DNA of 64,000 nt from Pseudeuparius sepicola (taxonomy: Eukaryota; Arthropoda; Insecta; Coleoptera; Anthribidae): contig OY987299.1 in assembly GCA_963920635.1 (NCBI GenBank), positions 133,607,373-133,671,372 of the forward strand, read 5' to 3'. This document shows positions 46,601 to 55,123 of this stretch, in pieces; position 1 is the stretch's first letter, and the number at the start of each line of letters is the position of its first letter. A program made the translations under genes and the position numbers. The notes under the pieces were generated by a model. That model was not told the origin of the DNA. It saw nothing but the letters and a program-made list of their open reading frames with translations, and did no database searches.

Positions 46601-49600
46601 TGCATTTAATTTAATTTAACTAAAAATTCCATCTGTTTGGCTATTCAAGACATTGATAATATTTGAACTTATATACCGAGTGACGTCATTCCCGCGTTAA
46701 CTCTGATTGGCCAGAAGTTAAGAGGCAACCTCCTCTCCTCTAGAGACTTGATCTACGACGGTGTCATTATGACACATTTAGCACTGCCATTTGGATATCA
46801 TTATGGCGTTTATAATAACACTCAGCGTTATTATGAAGGCCATAGGGACATCCAAATGAAATGTGTCATCATGACACCGTCGTAGAAATGGTATTTAAGA
46901 AAAATAAAATCTATTTGGACCATCGTAGAGTAAATTTTGAATGATACTAGTTCGATACGAACATTATAATGAAACTTGTGTAACCAGGGTGTCTACCAAA
47001 TCGAGTTTTTAAAATTCCCTGACTTTTCCAGGTTTTCCCTGACCAAAAAGCAAAAAATTCCCTGACTAATACCTACCTACTGAGATAAATATGCGAATTT
47101 AAATAAAATGGAAGAGTCAACAGATCCCCTAAGATGAAATTACTCTGAACGATCGTGCTTACTAACAAAAAAATTCAAAAGCGGACTATTAGTTTTAGTG
47201 ATGCCATCTGACATTAATTAAATAAATGTGCAAATTATGTCCTATTATGTTTTCGAAGAAAGTTATAAAGTGGCTTGGAATTTCAACTTTTTGGCAGAAA
47301 CTGTTGCTAACGAGGTTAATACAGTATAAATTGACACCCCCCTTAACTTGCTAGTGTCCGAGGTTAGAAAAAAAAAAGTTTTGTTACCTTATACAGTGTG
47401 TTCTAGAAAGCCGTGGCAAACATAACTTTTGTTTTTTTTTTTAAATGGAACGCCTTGTATAGTTTCTACTTCTACGCATTTTTCCGATTCGAATGAAGCA
47501 TATATGTTATATGTTCGGTCCAACCGTTCGTTCAGAACAGCCTTTTTGTGAGGGATTACTCCTTGGGTCATGGGTTGCCAAATTATAGTAACAATTATTG
47601 ACAGTTTGCAAGTATATTCACGCTTTGGAAAACAAAATGAGAGAAATGAGAAATTTTAAATAGTAAGTGACATAGTTAATAAACTTCGTTGGATTTATTG
47701 TTCGAATTTAATTTTTATTGAAAACGACAATAACATTTAGAAAAGTAGGAATTTATTGATATTTGCTACTAAGTTTCTGTTTATTGGGGCAACAATAAAA
47801 TTGCTGTGTTCAGTATTTAATATGTGGATTTCTTCTCGAATTCTACCTTTCAGTGTTTCTACATTTTTCGGTCTGTCATAATAAATTCTGTTTTTAAATA
47901 ACCCCACAAAAACAACATATAAAAATATATCCTTTTTCTAAATTTCATTGTCATTTTCAATAAAAATTAAATTAAAACAATAAATTTGACGAAGTTTATT
48001 ACCTACGTTACTATTTAAAATTTCTTATTTCTCTCAATTTCCCTCCTTCATTTTCCCTGAAATCTTAAAAGAGCCCATTTTGTTTTCCAAAGCATGAATA
48101 TACTTGCAAACTGTCAGCTATTACTATAATTTAGCATTTGTCTTTCATGGCAGCCTATGACCCAAGGAGTAATCCCTCAAAAAAAGGCTTGGTTCTGAAC
48201 GAACGGTTGGAGCGAACATATAACAAAAATATACAAGATGTTCCATTTAAAGAAACATAAGTTATGTCTGCCTTGGCTTTCTAGAACACACTGTTTAAGG
48301 TCCAATAGTGTCACAAAAAAAACGTTGTATTAGTATCTATAACTTTTGTAAAAAAAAACTTTTTTTCTAACCTCAAAAACTAGCAAGTTAAGGGGGGGTG
48401 TCAATTTATAATGAGCCACCCTGTAAAAAATAAAGATACAAGATTTATTGTAAAAATATAAAATCACGTATAAAACAAACAAATATCTTTTACACATTCT
48501 CCAAAATAAAAAAAACATATAAAAAATAAACACCTTCAAAACAAAAATAAATAGCTTCGTAAAATCTTATTCTGTTAGATTATCTTTGGAGTATAGTAGA
48601 AGCACAGGGATCACATTTAAATAAAAAACATAATGTGATCTCTGTGGAGTAGAATCAAAATGAATGATATAATTTTGATTAGTTTTTTGTAAGAATTAAA
48701 GATTTCCTATTTTTATATCTATTAAACCACAAATTTTCAGGTTATTTGATAGATTTCCCTGACTTTTCCCTGATTTCCCTGACCAAAAATAATTCCCTGA
48801 CATTTCCAGGTTTTCCAGGTTGGTAGACACCCTGGTAACTAAACCACTCGGCTAACGCCTCGTGGTGTAACGTTACACACATTTCATTATAATGTTGTAA
48901 CTGCCAATAAATTTATATTATTATTATTTTATTATTATTATCGACTTGGTCAAAAGGCATTCGCACTCCCTCTACGGGGAACATTCACTCAGATCCCGGG
49001 TATCCAGGATATAAGGATATTATTATTATTATGGGGCCATTCCTAAAGTAATTCCTTTGTAATAATAATAATAAGAGAATCATCGAAATCGATTCAATAT
49101 GAAATTTCATCCCCTATTTGTCCACCCTTAGGGGTGGAATTTTTTCTTCAAATTTAAATGGAACCATTCTGTAAGTACCTATACCCTTTCAAATAAAAAA
49201 AGAATTGTCCAAATCGGTTTATAAATAACGGAGTTCTGAGGTAACAAACATAAAAAAAACATACAACCGAATTGATAACCTCCTCCTTTTTGAAGTCTGT
49301 TAAAAATGCCATATTTGGAAAGCTAATTTTGCCCTCTATTCAATAAAGGTATAATGAAAAACAAATACATACTATATATATTTTATAATAAAATCCAAGT
49401 GTGTGATTAAAAAATTAATTGTTCTATTATCATCACTACATAAAAAATTACATTTTCTGCCATCTTGACAAAAAATAGTTCTGTGGTTGACTTTCTGACA
49501 TTCAATCCACTGATAATTTGGTCTTTATAAACAAGTTCTGGTCAAACTGCCCAACCAACTTTTTCGAATAAATAAAAATAAACTTACCTCAACCTTATAC

Positions 49601-51246
49601 ATCTTGATGAGACCTCCGTTAATTTTGTTCCAACCAGACACTCCACTGATACTCCACAGCTGATTCGAATGTTCGGCGAAAGGTCCAGTCTTAACTTCAT
49701 TTATGTATTTAATACAACTTAGGAACATATAGTCGTCGTACCACTCTTCAACCACCTCTTCTTTCAAAAACGAAACTGGTTCAACCCTTGGATGATCTAT
49801 AATTTTTTTTATTGCCGTAAACATTTTTCTCAATCACACACTTACTTATGAGCTGGGAACTACCCCAAATAAACGGCACAAATTGGTAATCATCTAGACT
49901 CCAAACTCCGTGACTACCAGCAGGTTCCATTCTGTATACTTTTTGTAATTTACGAACTATATCTAAATACCTTAAATAGGTATATATATTTTTAAAATAA
50001 ATATTTCTTAATAATTATTTCTCAAATTTACCTGACGAAAACTTTACAAGCAGTAGCAGGCATGTCTGGCTCGTGTAGGAAGTTTATTTTATATAAACTA
50101 CACAAAAACATAATAAAAGACAGTTCGTGACCGGTACCATAATCGATTCTAGTAGGATTGCCAAATGCTTCAACTAAATACACCATGATTTCCGGAATAG
50201 CCCTATATACATTGGGCGGAACAACAGTTTGTAATAAATCGATAGCATCCTAAAAAATTCTAATAACAAACAAAGTAAGATAGGTATCTTAACTTACAGT
50301 CTTTAATCGGTTATACCAAGTTCTAAACGCTTGATTTCCAAACCTCTGAGGTTGATCAATAGGAGGAATTTCATCAATCCACTTATCCAAGAGGTCCAGC
50401 ATACCTACGAGTTTGTCAATTCCTTCAGAAGCATCTTTCGATCCTTCGGAATTGCTTTTGCCTTTTATTGCGTCGTTGATTGCAAAAATAAAGCCCAAAT
50501 ATTCCTAAAAAATAACTTTAAAAAGGGCAGTGGCTATTTATACGTCCGACGTATATAATAGTCGGTAAACGTCTTCTGCTGTCATTGGTGAGTTGAGTCA
50601 CGTGACTTCTTTGGACATATATATTAACCTCGATTTAACGTCATTACACATCTGAAGTATACATTGCAATAAGGCACGTATGCCCTTCTTTTTTGGCGAT
50701 GGGCGCTGCCGTATGAAAAAGGAAAGGGCATTCGCACCATATTTTGGCAGTCGGCAGCGATGGGTGCTGCCGTATGTTGGGCGAAACTAGCGTATGTAAA
50801 CAAGGCATAAATCTTTTAAAATTTCGGGAAAGTCCATTACGCTCCTTATCGCAACGTTTACTTCAGACATGTATGGAGTTAAATGTATGTACGTCCAAAG
50901 AAGTCACGTGAATTAACTCGCCAATGAGAGCACAAGACGTATACCAACTTTTATATACATCGGACGTATAAATAGCCACTTTGCTTAAAAAATGATGCTG
51001 CAGTCATATTATGAATGGAAAAAATTTACAAAAATAGGCCTAGGACTTTTAAATTAGGTACACAAACAAAACTTACAAAATAGGCCTCCGATTTGTCCCA
51101 TTTTTGCATGTCTTCAATCGTTTTTATTAATTTTACTGGTGTGACAAAGGCATGATCATCAGGAACTGAAATTACAGTTAAAAAATATTTTTAATAAAAT
51201 AATGATACGTACCAATTCCTCCCCTATCTTTATCATGGGACATCAT
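40649..51246 (-). CDS. Ptpa: Serine/threonine-protein phosphatase 2A activator (PTPA), seven coding exons
   Basis: PTPA is a peptidyl-prolyl isomerase-like, ATP-dependent chaperone that activates the PP2A catalytic subunit. Exons with canonical splice sites are 51246-51213, 51165-51077, 50504-50298, 50249-50032, 49970-49846, 49796-49588 and 41062-40649. They join in frame to 431 residues. Family signatures include [18 protein letters not shown] (exon 3), IDYGTGHE (about 145-152), [17 protein letters not shown] (about 207-223), [13 protein letters not shown] and [13 protein letters not shown]. The final intron is about 8.5 kb and full of transposons. After the conserved end (residue about 316) comes a tail of 115 residues absent from human PTPA. 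A TTATAG acceptor 11 bp before the first ATG suggests a 5' UTR exon upstream or a slightly longer N-terminus. Confidence 0.93.
40718..40843 (-). repeat. Ptpa: Seven 18-bp tandem repeats in the PTPA last exon
   Basis: The unit GTCCGCGTCGCGTCCGAA encodes the hexapeptide DATRTS (one unit DATRTP, one DASRTS), residues about 368-409. Because the unit is 18 bp, copy number can change without a frameshift. Three overlapping long frames are open here, which reflects GC-rich composition rather than extra genes. Confidence 0.9.
41285..41374. repeat. Dispersed repeat containing CCAAGATGGCGG, copy 2
   Basis: It matches 2900-2960 through GCCAAGATGGCGGATTACCT and GGGTATCAAATGAAAG. It lies in the large PTPA intron. 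Confidence 0.5.
41375..42660. other. PTPA intron sequence, nothing recognised
   Basis: Short open frames (up to 95 codons at 41891-42178) show no known domain. No clear inverted repeat was found before the P-like element. Confidence 0.4.
42661..44031 (-). mobile_element. P-element-like nonautonomous transposon, copy 2
   Basis: It has the same ends as copy 1 (CATCGAATTGATAAGTA; CATTGAAATGACAAGTA read inward) and an exact 8-bp duplication GTTTTAAA (42653-42660, 44032-44039). It is longer than copy 1 by several small insertions. It lies inside the last PTPA intron in the same orientation as that gene. Confidence 0.8.
43363..43611 (-). pseudogene. THAP exons of the P-like element, copy 2
   Basis: The first exon is open and reads [20 protein letters not shown] to a GTAAGT donor, a good THAP N-terminal half. 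The second exon (acceptor TTTGCAG) carries [16 protein letters not shown] and CICSQQF in three different frames, so it is broken. No ATG precedes the first cysteine in frame; the expected start position reads GTC. Confidence 0.7.
44249..44582. repeat. Fold-back with ACCGACTTC ends plus a partial third arm
   Basis: CCGACTTCCCAAATTTGCCC through CTAAATTGAGTTATCTTTGG pairs with its inverted copy ending near 44512. A third partial copy (GTGCATACGGGCAAATTTTT then GAAGTCGGTTTTAA) follows at 44543-44582. Confidence 0.7.
45195..45411 (+). pseudogene. THAP domain remnant
   Basis: [20 protein letters not shown] and RF match the N-terminal THAP half. After a frame change, [20 protein letters not shown] supplies the C-x2-H half, and a later frame change is followed by LAPENQKDR and a GTACAC donor. 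The frame breaks make it non-functional as it stands. Confidence 0.6.
45693..45929 (+). pseudogene. Coiled-coil-like exon of the THAP element
   Basis: After a TTTTTTAAG acceptor the frame reads [20 protein letters not shown] and continues for about 78 codons to a stop at 45929. The early part is heptad-like, rich in Leu/Ile/Glu/Gln, as often seen after THAP fingers. It begins without an ATG, so it can only be an internal or last exon. Confidence 0.4.
46752..46886. repeat. 135-bp palindromic MITE
   Basis: TCTACGACGGTGTCATTATG and ACACATT at the left return inverted at the right with one mismatch (AATGTGTCATCATGACACC). The core also carries inverted CATTTGGAT/ATCCAAATG and CAGCGTTAT-type parts. 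Nothing is encoded. Confidence 0.8.
47322..48423. mobile_element. Nested fold-back, middle layer
   Basis: CAGTATAAATTGACACCCCC on the left and GGGTGTCAATTTATAATGAG with CCACCCTG on the right are inverted copies bounded by TA. The left end has lost about 11 bp relative to the right. The arms continue through AACTTGCTAGT and TTTTTTCTAACCTC. Confidence 0.7.
47394..48293. mobile_element. Nested fold-back, innermost layer, CAGTGTGTTCTAG ends
   Basis: CAGTGTGTTCTAGAAAGCC and GGCTTTCTAGAACACACTG are the ends, with TA on the left and TT on the right. The arms include GAGGGATTACTCCTTGGGTC against GACCCAAGGAGTAATCCCTC. Confidence 0.8.
48836..49587. other. PTPA intron with TTA microsatellites and a CTTCTTTTTGAAG-type repeat end
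   Basis: (TTA)n runs lie near 48917-48940 and 49020-49072. GAATTGATAACCTCCTCCTT then TTTGAAGTC at 49270-49302 looks like a dispersed repeat tail. No coding sequence was recognised. Confidence 0.4.
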
Positions 51247-51568
51247 ATTATTTTCCTATAAGAAATAGCTTCAAAATTATTAATTACAATTAATATTTTA
51301 CCAAACAATCGTATTCTATTCAAAATTATCAAAATGTTACTCAAAGTAACCACAACACAGAAAAATATTTGACATACGCGAGTCACAAAACACGAAAATG
51401 ACCCCTTTTCAAGGTCAGTTGCTCCTGTTTCACAGAAATAGAGGGGGCAAAAATGAACAAATTGATAAAGAATGAGGCTATAAAAAAGATATTTTACTCA
51501 ATATTCAATGCAATTCGTCCCTGTGCAAAATGGCGGAATCATAAGCAACAGCTGATGCGGCAAGTAAA

Positions 51569-51599
51569 ACCCCAGAAAGGATTCGTCCTTTTCTGGGGT
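51569..51599. repeat. Hairpin with TTCG loop upstream of PTPA
   Basis: ACCCCAGAAAGGA and TCCTTTTCTGGGGT form a 13-bp stem with one bulged base, closed by a TTCG tetraloop. It lies about 320 bp upstream of the first PTPA ATG. It could be a transposon end or a transcribed structure. Confidence 0.6.
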
Positions 51600-51614
51600 A
51601 AAACACGGTAAAAG

Positions 51615-52013
51615 CAGAGCATATAAAACAACCAGCAGTCATCCTCCCTATGGCGGGAAAATTCTGCGCACCTGTTCGCGCAGCCGCCATGTGGGAATAG
51701 ATTCTGTCAAATTGATGCAGTGTCGGGGCGATTGGGCAGTTCTTTTTTGGTTGTATGAGAGATATTACAGTGCCGTGGAGTGTGCTTTTTTGTACATTGT
51801 GCTTTTTGCTAGTATCGTTAAATGAAGCATCCCAGGAAGGAGTAAAAGCTGCTTGTGCTTACCACACACTATATACCTACTTTACTAATATTACTCTGTA
51901 TTTCTGAATTGATTTTCCCGACTACACCTCTGACTTCTATTCCACCAATATGGCTCAAGGTCATTGAATTTGCGGATTATTTGTCAAGAGTAAGATATAC
52001 TGCTGGTTGTTTT
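51615..52013 (+). mobile_element. Inverted-repeat element T, copy 1
   Basis: AAAACAACCAGCAGT (51625-51639) and its inverse ACTGCTGGTTGTTTT (51999-52013) bound a sequence that recurs inverted at 54515-54910. Both copies share a frame beginning MLTTHYI with LLILLCI, ELIFPTTPLTSIPPIWLKV and IEFAD, ending next to a GTAAG motif. The frame has no known domain. This copy lies between the PTPA start and the membrin stop. Confidence 0.7.
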
Positions 52014-52184
52014 AGTTTTTTTTTTATTCCTTTTATGGCCTCTGCTCTTTCCGAACAATCTAGCCAATATGGGGCATTCACCACCAAATTATTAATTTTG
52101 GGTATTTTCGTTGATTGCTTCCTCCATCGACGGTATTTTCCTAATCCTAAAGACCCTATACCTAAAGACAAACATACACCTACC

Positions 52185-52225
52185 CGCGGTGGGAATCGAA
52201 CCCACCACGTACGGTGCTATATAGG
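52185..52225 (-). repeat. tRNA-like T-arm, probable SINE fragment
   Basis: On the minus strand GTGGGTTCGATTCCCAC forms a perfect tRNA T-arm containing a box B promoter sequence (GGTTCGATTCC). No complete tRNA cloverleaf or clear box A was found, so this is more likely a SINE head than a tRNA gene. Confidence 0.45.
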
Positions 52226-52361
52226 GATCTCTGTTCTCAATATACCTATTTTCTGTGATAGGTACTACACAATTTGTGGTACTTCTACTTACTAATTAAG
52301 TTATCTAGGTTTGATATAAAACTACACAATTCCAATATTTTAAAAATCTGTCGCTTGGCGT

Positions 52362-52367
52362 TTTATT
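52362..52367 (-). terminator. Polyadenylation signal AATAAA of membrin
   Basis: AATAAA on the minus strand lies 37 bases past the membrin stop codon. Confidence 0.65.
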
Positions 52368-52403
52368 GAATTGTATCATGGGAATGTGTAAATATAAAAA
52401 TAC

Positions 52404-53097
52404 TCAAGTAAAATAAATAATAACAAACAAAATGACGCACAACGTTATCACAACACCTAATACAAAAATTACTTTGTCTTCTGAAGCTCTCTTTTCTATC
52501 AGCCTCATCGTGTGATTGCTTATACCTAACGTATTGGCCATATCCATAATTCTCTTATGTGCCCCCTTTAAAGTAAATCTTTGGGATCGCAATGATTCCA
52601 AAGTATTGGCCCCAGTTTGAAGCATTTCATCCACACCCGCATTGGCGTTCAGCAGTGAATTTTGATGTTGCAAAGCATTGTCTATGTTTATTGTCGTTAT
52701 ATCTGGATTTGGAGCGAATTTTCTATGGAGAAGTTGTTCACGTTCTGTCGCAGCGGCTTCCCTTCTCATTCTCCGTTGTTTTAGGGCCTCTAATGCAGCT
52801 TGTAGATGCTTGCTGTCATACTTGAGTTGATCACATCGCATTTTAGCATTTTGCCTTTGTTCAATCGGTAATTTGAAAATGTACAGGTCCAATTTGTCAC
52901 AGTTGCTAAAAGAAAAAAAGGCAAACAATATTGAAAAGCTACCAAATAAATTAGTTATTATACTTGTTGATTGCACTGATTTGTTGTTGGATATCATCTT
53001 CGATTTCACTAGCATTTCCAATCGCACCTTCTAAATTTTGAAAACCTAATTGGGTCTGTTGAATTAACTTATTTGTTTGATTGTACAAATTGTCCAT
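52404..53097 (-). CDS. membrin: Membrin / GOSR2, Golgi Qb-SNARE, two exons
   Basis: Membrin is a Golgi-anchored SNARE that acts in ER-to-Golgi and intra-Golgi vesicle fusion. Exon 1 is 53097-52964 and exon 2 is 52905-52404, joined in phase 2 across a 59-bp intron (donor GTATAA, acceptor TTTTAG). The product has 211 residues, close to the 212 of human GOSR2. It starts MDNLYNQTNKLIQQTQLGF and has a basic region QRRMRREAAATEREQLL (about 88-104). The SNARE helix contains LESLRSQRFTLKGAHKRI, then ANTLGISNHTMRLIEKR. A C-terminal membrane anchor (VIFVLGVVITLCVILFVII) ends two to three residues before the stop, as expected for a tail-anchored SNARE. It is intact and lies between PTPA and the sugar kinase on the same strand, each with its own spacing, not an operon. 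Confidence 0.95.
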
Positions 53098-53595
53098 ATT
53101 TTATTTGCATTTCTAGATATTATTCACAAAAATAACTAAATGCAATTTTTGTGATGTGTCCCAAGTGTCCGAAATGCCCCTTAAAAATATAGGTTATGTC
53201 TTCTCTGTTCTTTAACGTCAGTTGATAATAATTGAACTAAAACTACTGATCGGATTGATCCGAACTCTGGGGTGTGTTCGATTTTGGGAAACGTTAATCT
53301 GATCAAACTGTTGGAACAAACCTAGTGCAGCTGATTTGTGGCAGAAAATCTTACGGATAGGTTAGCCGTTTCTGTCTACCATTGAGTAGTGATAACAAGA
53401 AAAACATGTGGCTAAATTTGAATTTGACATCATACCACAATACGACAAAAAATTCTAATGTACCAGGTTTTTCTAAATAAAACGAGAGACTGTAATTACA
53501 CTTTAAAATTATTTAATTATTATATTAATAATATATTGATATAATACTTTGTTTTTGTTTTATAAAAGAATATATATAATTAATATAAAAGCAGG

Positions 53596-54131
53596 TTATA
53601 AAATAACGTATTTAGCGGCCTTTTTCCAAGATTTATGGCTCCCGTCAAATATTTTTTCGGGAACTGGCGCTTCAGAGTGAAGCGCTGCGACGGCAGATGC
53701 AAATCCTACAGCCACACAATTTTCTTCTGGAAGCCCTTTTAGAATGGCTGAAATTAAGCCGCTCGCTAAACAATCTCCGGCGCCACTAACATTCACAAAA
53801 TCATTTATTATCTCTGTAGGGTAGTGCCTAGTTTGAACTTCTCCAGTTTGTTCTTTTATTAAAAACGGTTGACTCGCCGATCCTCTTCTAGCTATAAGCA
53901 ATCCATCAGGTCCCAATGTAACAATTATATTTTCTAATTCGTTTGTTAGATTTTTGGCCAGGAAGGCGGCTTCCTCGATTTTGTTGTCGGTGTTGTTTGT
54001 CATGGGTTGGTTTAAATATTTTGCAATTTGTTTTAGTTCGTTTAAATTCGGTGTGATTAATTTTATTGCTTTCCAATGGGACGTTTCGAAGGGTTTGGTA
54101 GCAACCATAAGGTCTGTGGGTTCGTAAAGAA
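53596..54131 (-). CDS. PfkB-family sugar kinase (pseudouridine kinase-like), last exon only
   Basis: PfkB kinases phosphorylate sugars or nucleosides; the pseudouridine kinase subgroup makes pseudouridine 5'-phosphate. After the acceptor CTTTCAG the exon opens in phase 2 with LYEPTDLMVATKPF, typical of the pseudouridine kinase-like group. It continues with LITPNLNEL, VTLGPDGLLIA and the PfkB signature NDFVNVSGAGDCLASGLI, whose GAGD aspartate is the catalytic base. It ends KKAAKYVIL with TAA. The N-terminal half (substrate lid and first signature) is not upstream within the 1 kb before the claudin-like gene, nor recognisable further right. Earlier exons are either small, beyond the window, or lost. 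In some insects this kinase is fused to a pseudouridine-phosphate glycosidase; that part was not seen. Confidence 0.8.
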
Positions 54132-54374
54132 CTGAAAGACAAAAAAAATATTTAAAAATTTTAAATCCACACCTTTCTAAATTCAGTTAGGAAATGACAA
54201 CTGGCAGACTACAGAACATTCATGTATCTTTCCTCAGACTAATAATTTAGTATGAGTATCTTTCTAAGTCTAAGGTTTGGATTTTGGATGCAACACGAAC
54301 ACCTCTTTGTATTATAGTAATTATATATATTTAAGTATATTTGTATTGAGTAAAGGATATAGAATATATATTAA

Positions 54375-54513
54375 AAAAAGAAGACTACTACTACTCAATG
54401 ATAGTAGTCTTCTTTTTGTCTGTCATAAACAGAGACTTGCCATCAAGCAAGTCTCTGGTCATACGATATATGCACAATTAGGGTTCCTTTTAAAGGAACC
54501 CTATGCACAATTA
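54375..54513. repeat. Cluster of three perfect hairpins
   Basis: Stem 1: AAAAAGAAGACTACTA (54375-54390) with TAGTAGTCTTCTTTTT (54402-54417). Stem 2: AGAGACTTGC with GCAAGTCTCT (54431-54456). Stem 3: TAGGGTTCCTTT with AAAGGAACCCTA (54479-54503), flanked by direct repeats ATGCACAATTA (54470-54480 and 54503-54513). They lie between the sugar kinase exon and element T copy 2. Confidence 0.85.
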
Positions 54514-54514
54514 C

Positions 54515-54910
54515 CAGAGCATATAAAACAACCAGCAGTATAACTTACTCTTGAGAAATCATCCGCAAATTCAATGACCTTGAGCCATATTGGTGGAATA
54601 GAAGTCAGAGGTGTAGTCGGGAAAATCAATTCAGGAATACAGAGTAGTATCAGTAAAGTACCTATATAGTGTGTGGTAAGCACAAGCAGCTTTTACTCCT
54701 TCCTAGGATTTTTTATTTAAAGATACTAGCAAAAAGCACAATTTACAAAAAAGCACACTCCACGGCACAGTAATATCTCTCGTACAGCCAAAATCGCCCC
54801 GACACTGCATCAATTTGACAGAATCTATGCCCACATGGCGGCTGCGCGATCAGGTGCGCAGAATTTTCCCGCCATGGGGAGACATACTGCTGGTTGTTTT
54901 CTATGCGCTG
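54515..54910 (-). mobile_element. Inverted-repeat element T, copy 2, with 7-bp duplication
   Basis: The ends CAGAGCATATAAAACAACC and, read inward from the right, CAGCGCATAGAAAACAACC are flanked by CAATTAC on both sides (54508-54514, 54911-54917). The body is an inverted relative of 51615-52013 and retains the MLTTHYI frame (54683 downward). Confidence 0.72.
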
Positions 54911-54946
54911 CAATTACATCCTTAGAGAATATCTCTCAGTGGATTT

Positions 54947-54991
54947 CATCCATAGAGATCATATATTTAGGTAGGATCTCTATGGATTTCA
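54947..54991. repeat. Hairpin upstream of the claudin-like gene
   Basis: ATCCATAGAGATC and GATCTCTATGGAT form a perfect 13-bp stem around a short AT-rich loop. GGATTTCATCC occurs directly repeated on the outer sides. It lies about 135 bp before the claudin-like ATG. Confidence 0.7.
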
Positions 54992-55123
54992 TCCCACGAC
55001 CTAACCTGGGTATTCTGTGAGCCAAAACGTCAAAGTCAAAATTGTTAATAGAACCTGTCAGTAATTTCTAATTACCGAGAACCTTGCAAATTACAAGTTT
55101 TGTTCCCAAAACATCCTGAAAAT

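Larger units (their letters stand above)
44661..46734 (+). mobile_element. Element with AGGAGGTTGCCTCTT ends carrying a broken THAP gene
   Basis: Perfect 15-bp terminal inverted repeats bound 2.07 kb, though no target duplication is visible. Coding remnants on the plus strand are a THAP domain (45195-45411) and a coiled-coil-like exon (45693-45929). THAP at the 5' end suggests a P-type or other THAP-bearing transposase, but no catalytic region was found. It lies in the last PTPA intron, opposite in orientation to PTPA. Confidence 0.6.
46984..48835. mobile_element. Harbinger-type element with TAA duplications and nested fold-backs
   Basis: The ends CCAGGGTGTCTACCAA and TTGGTAGACACCCTGG are flanked by TAA on both sides (46981-46983, 48836-48838), the 3-bp TWA target of PIF/Harbinger elements. 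Subterminal TTCCCTGAC and CCAGGTTTTCC repeats are arranged in opposite orientation at the two ends. The interior is occupied by 47322-48423 and 47394-48293. No transposase remains. Confidence 0.75.

Noticed and set aside
51505..51690. A 61-codon minus-strand frame starting MAAARTGAQNF
   Set aside because: It spans the boundary of element T and the TTCG hairpin; the relative at 54835 diverges right after the shared terminal part.
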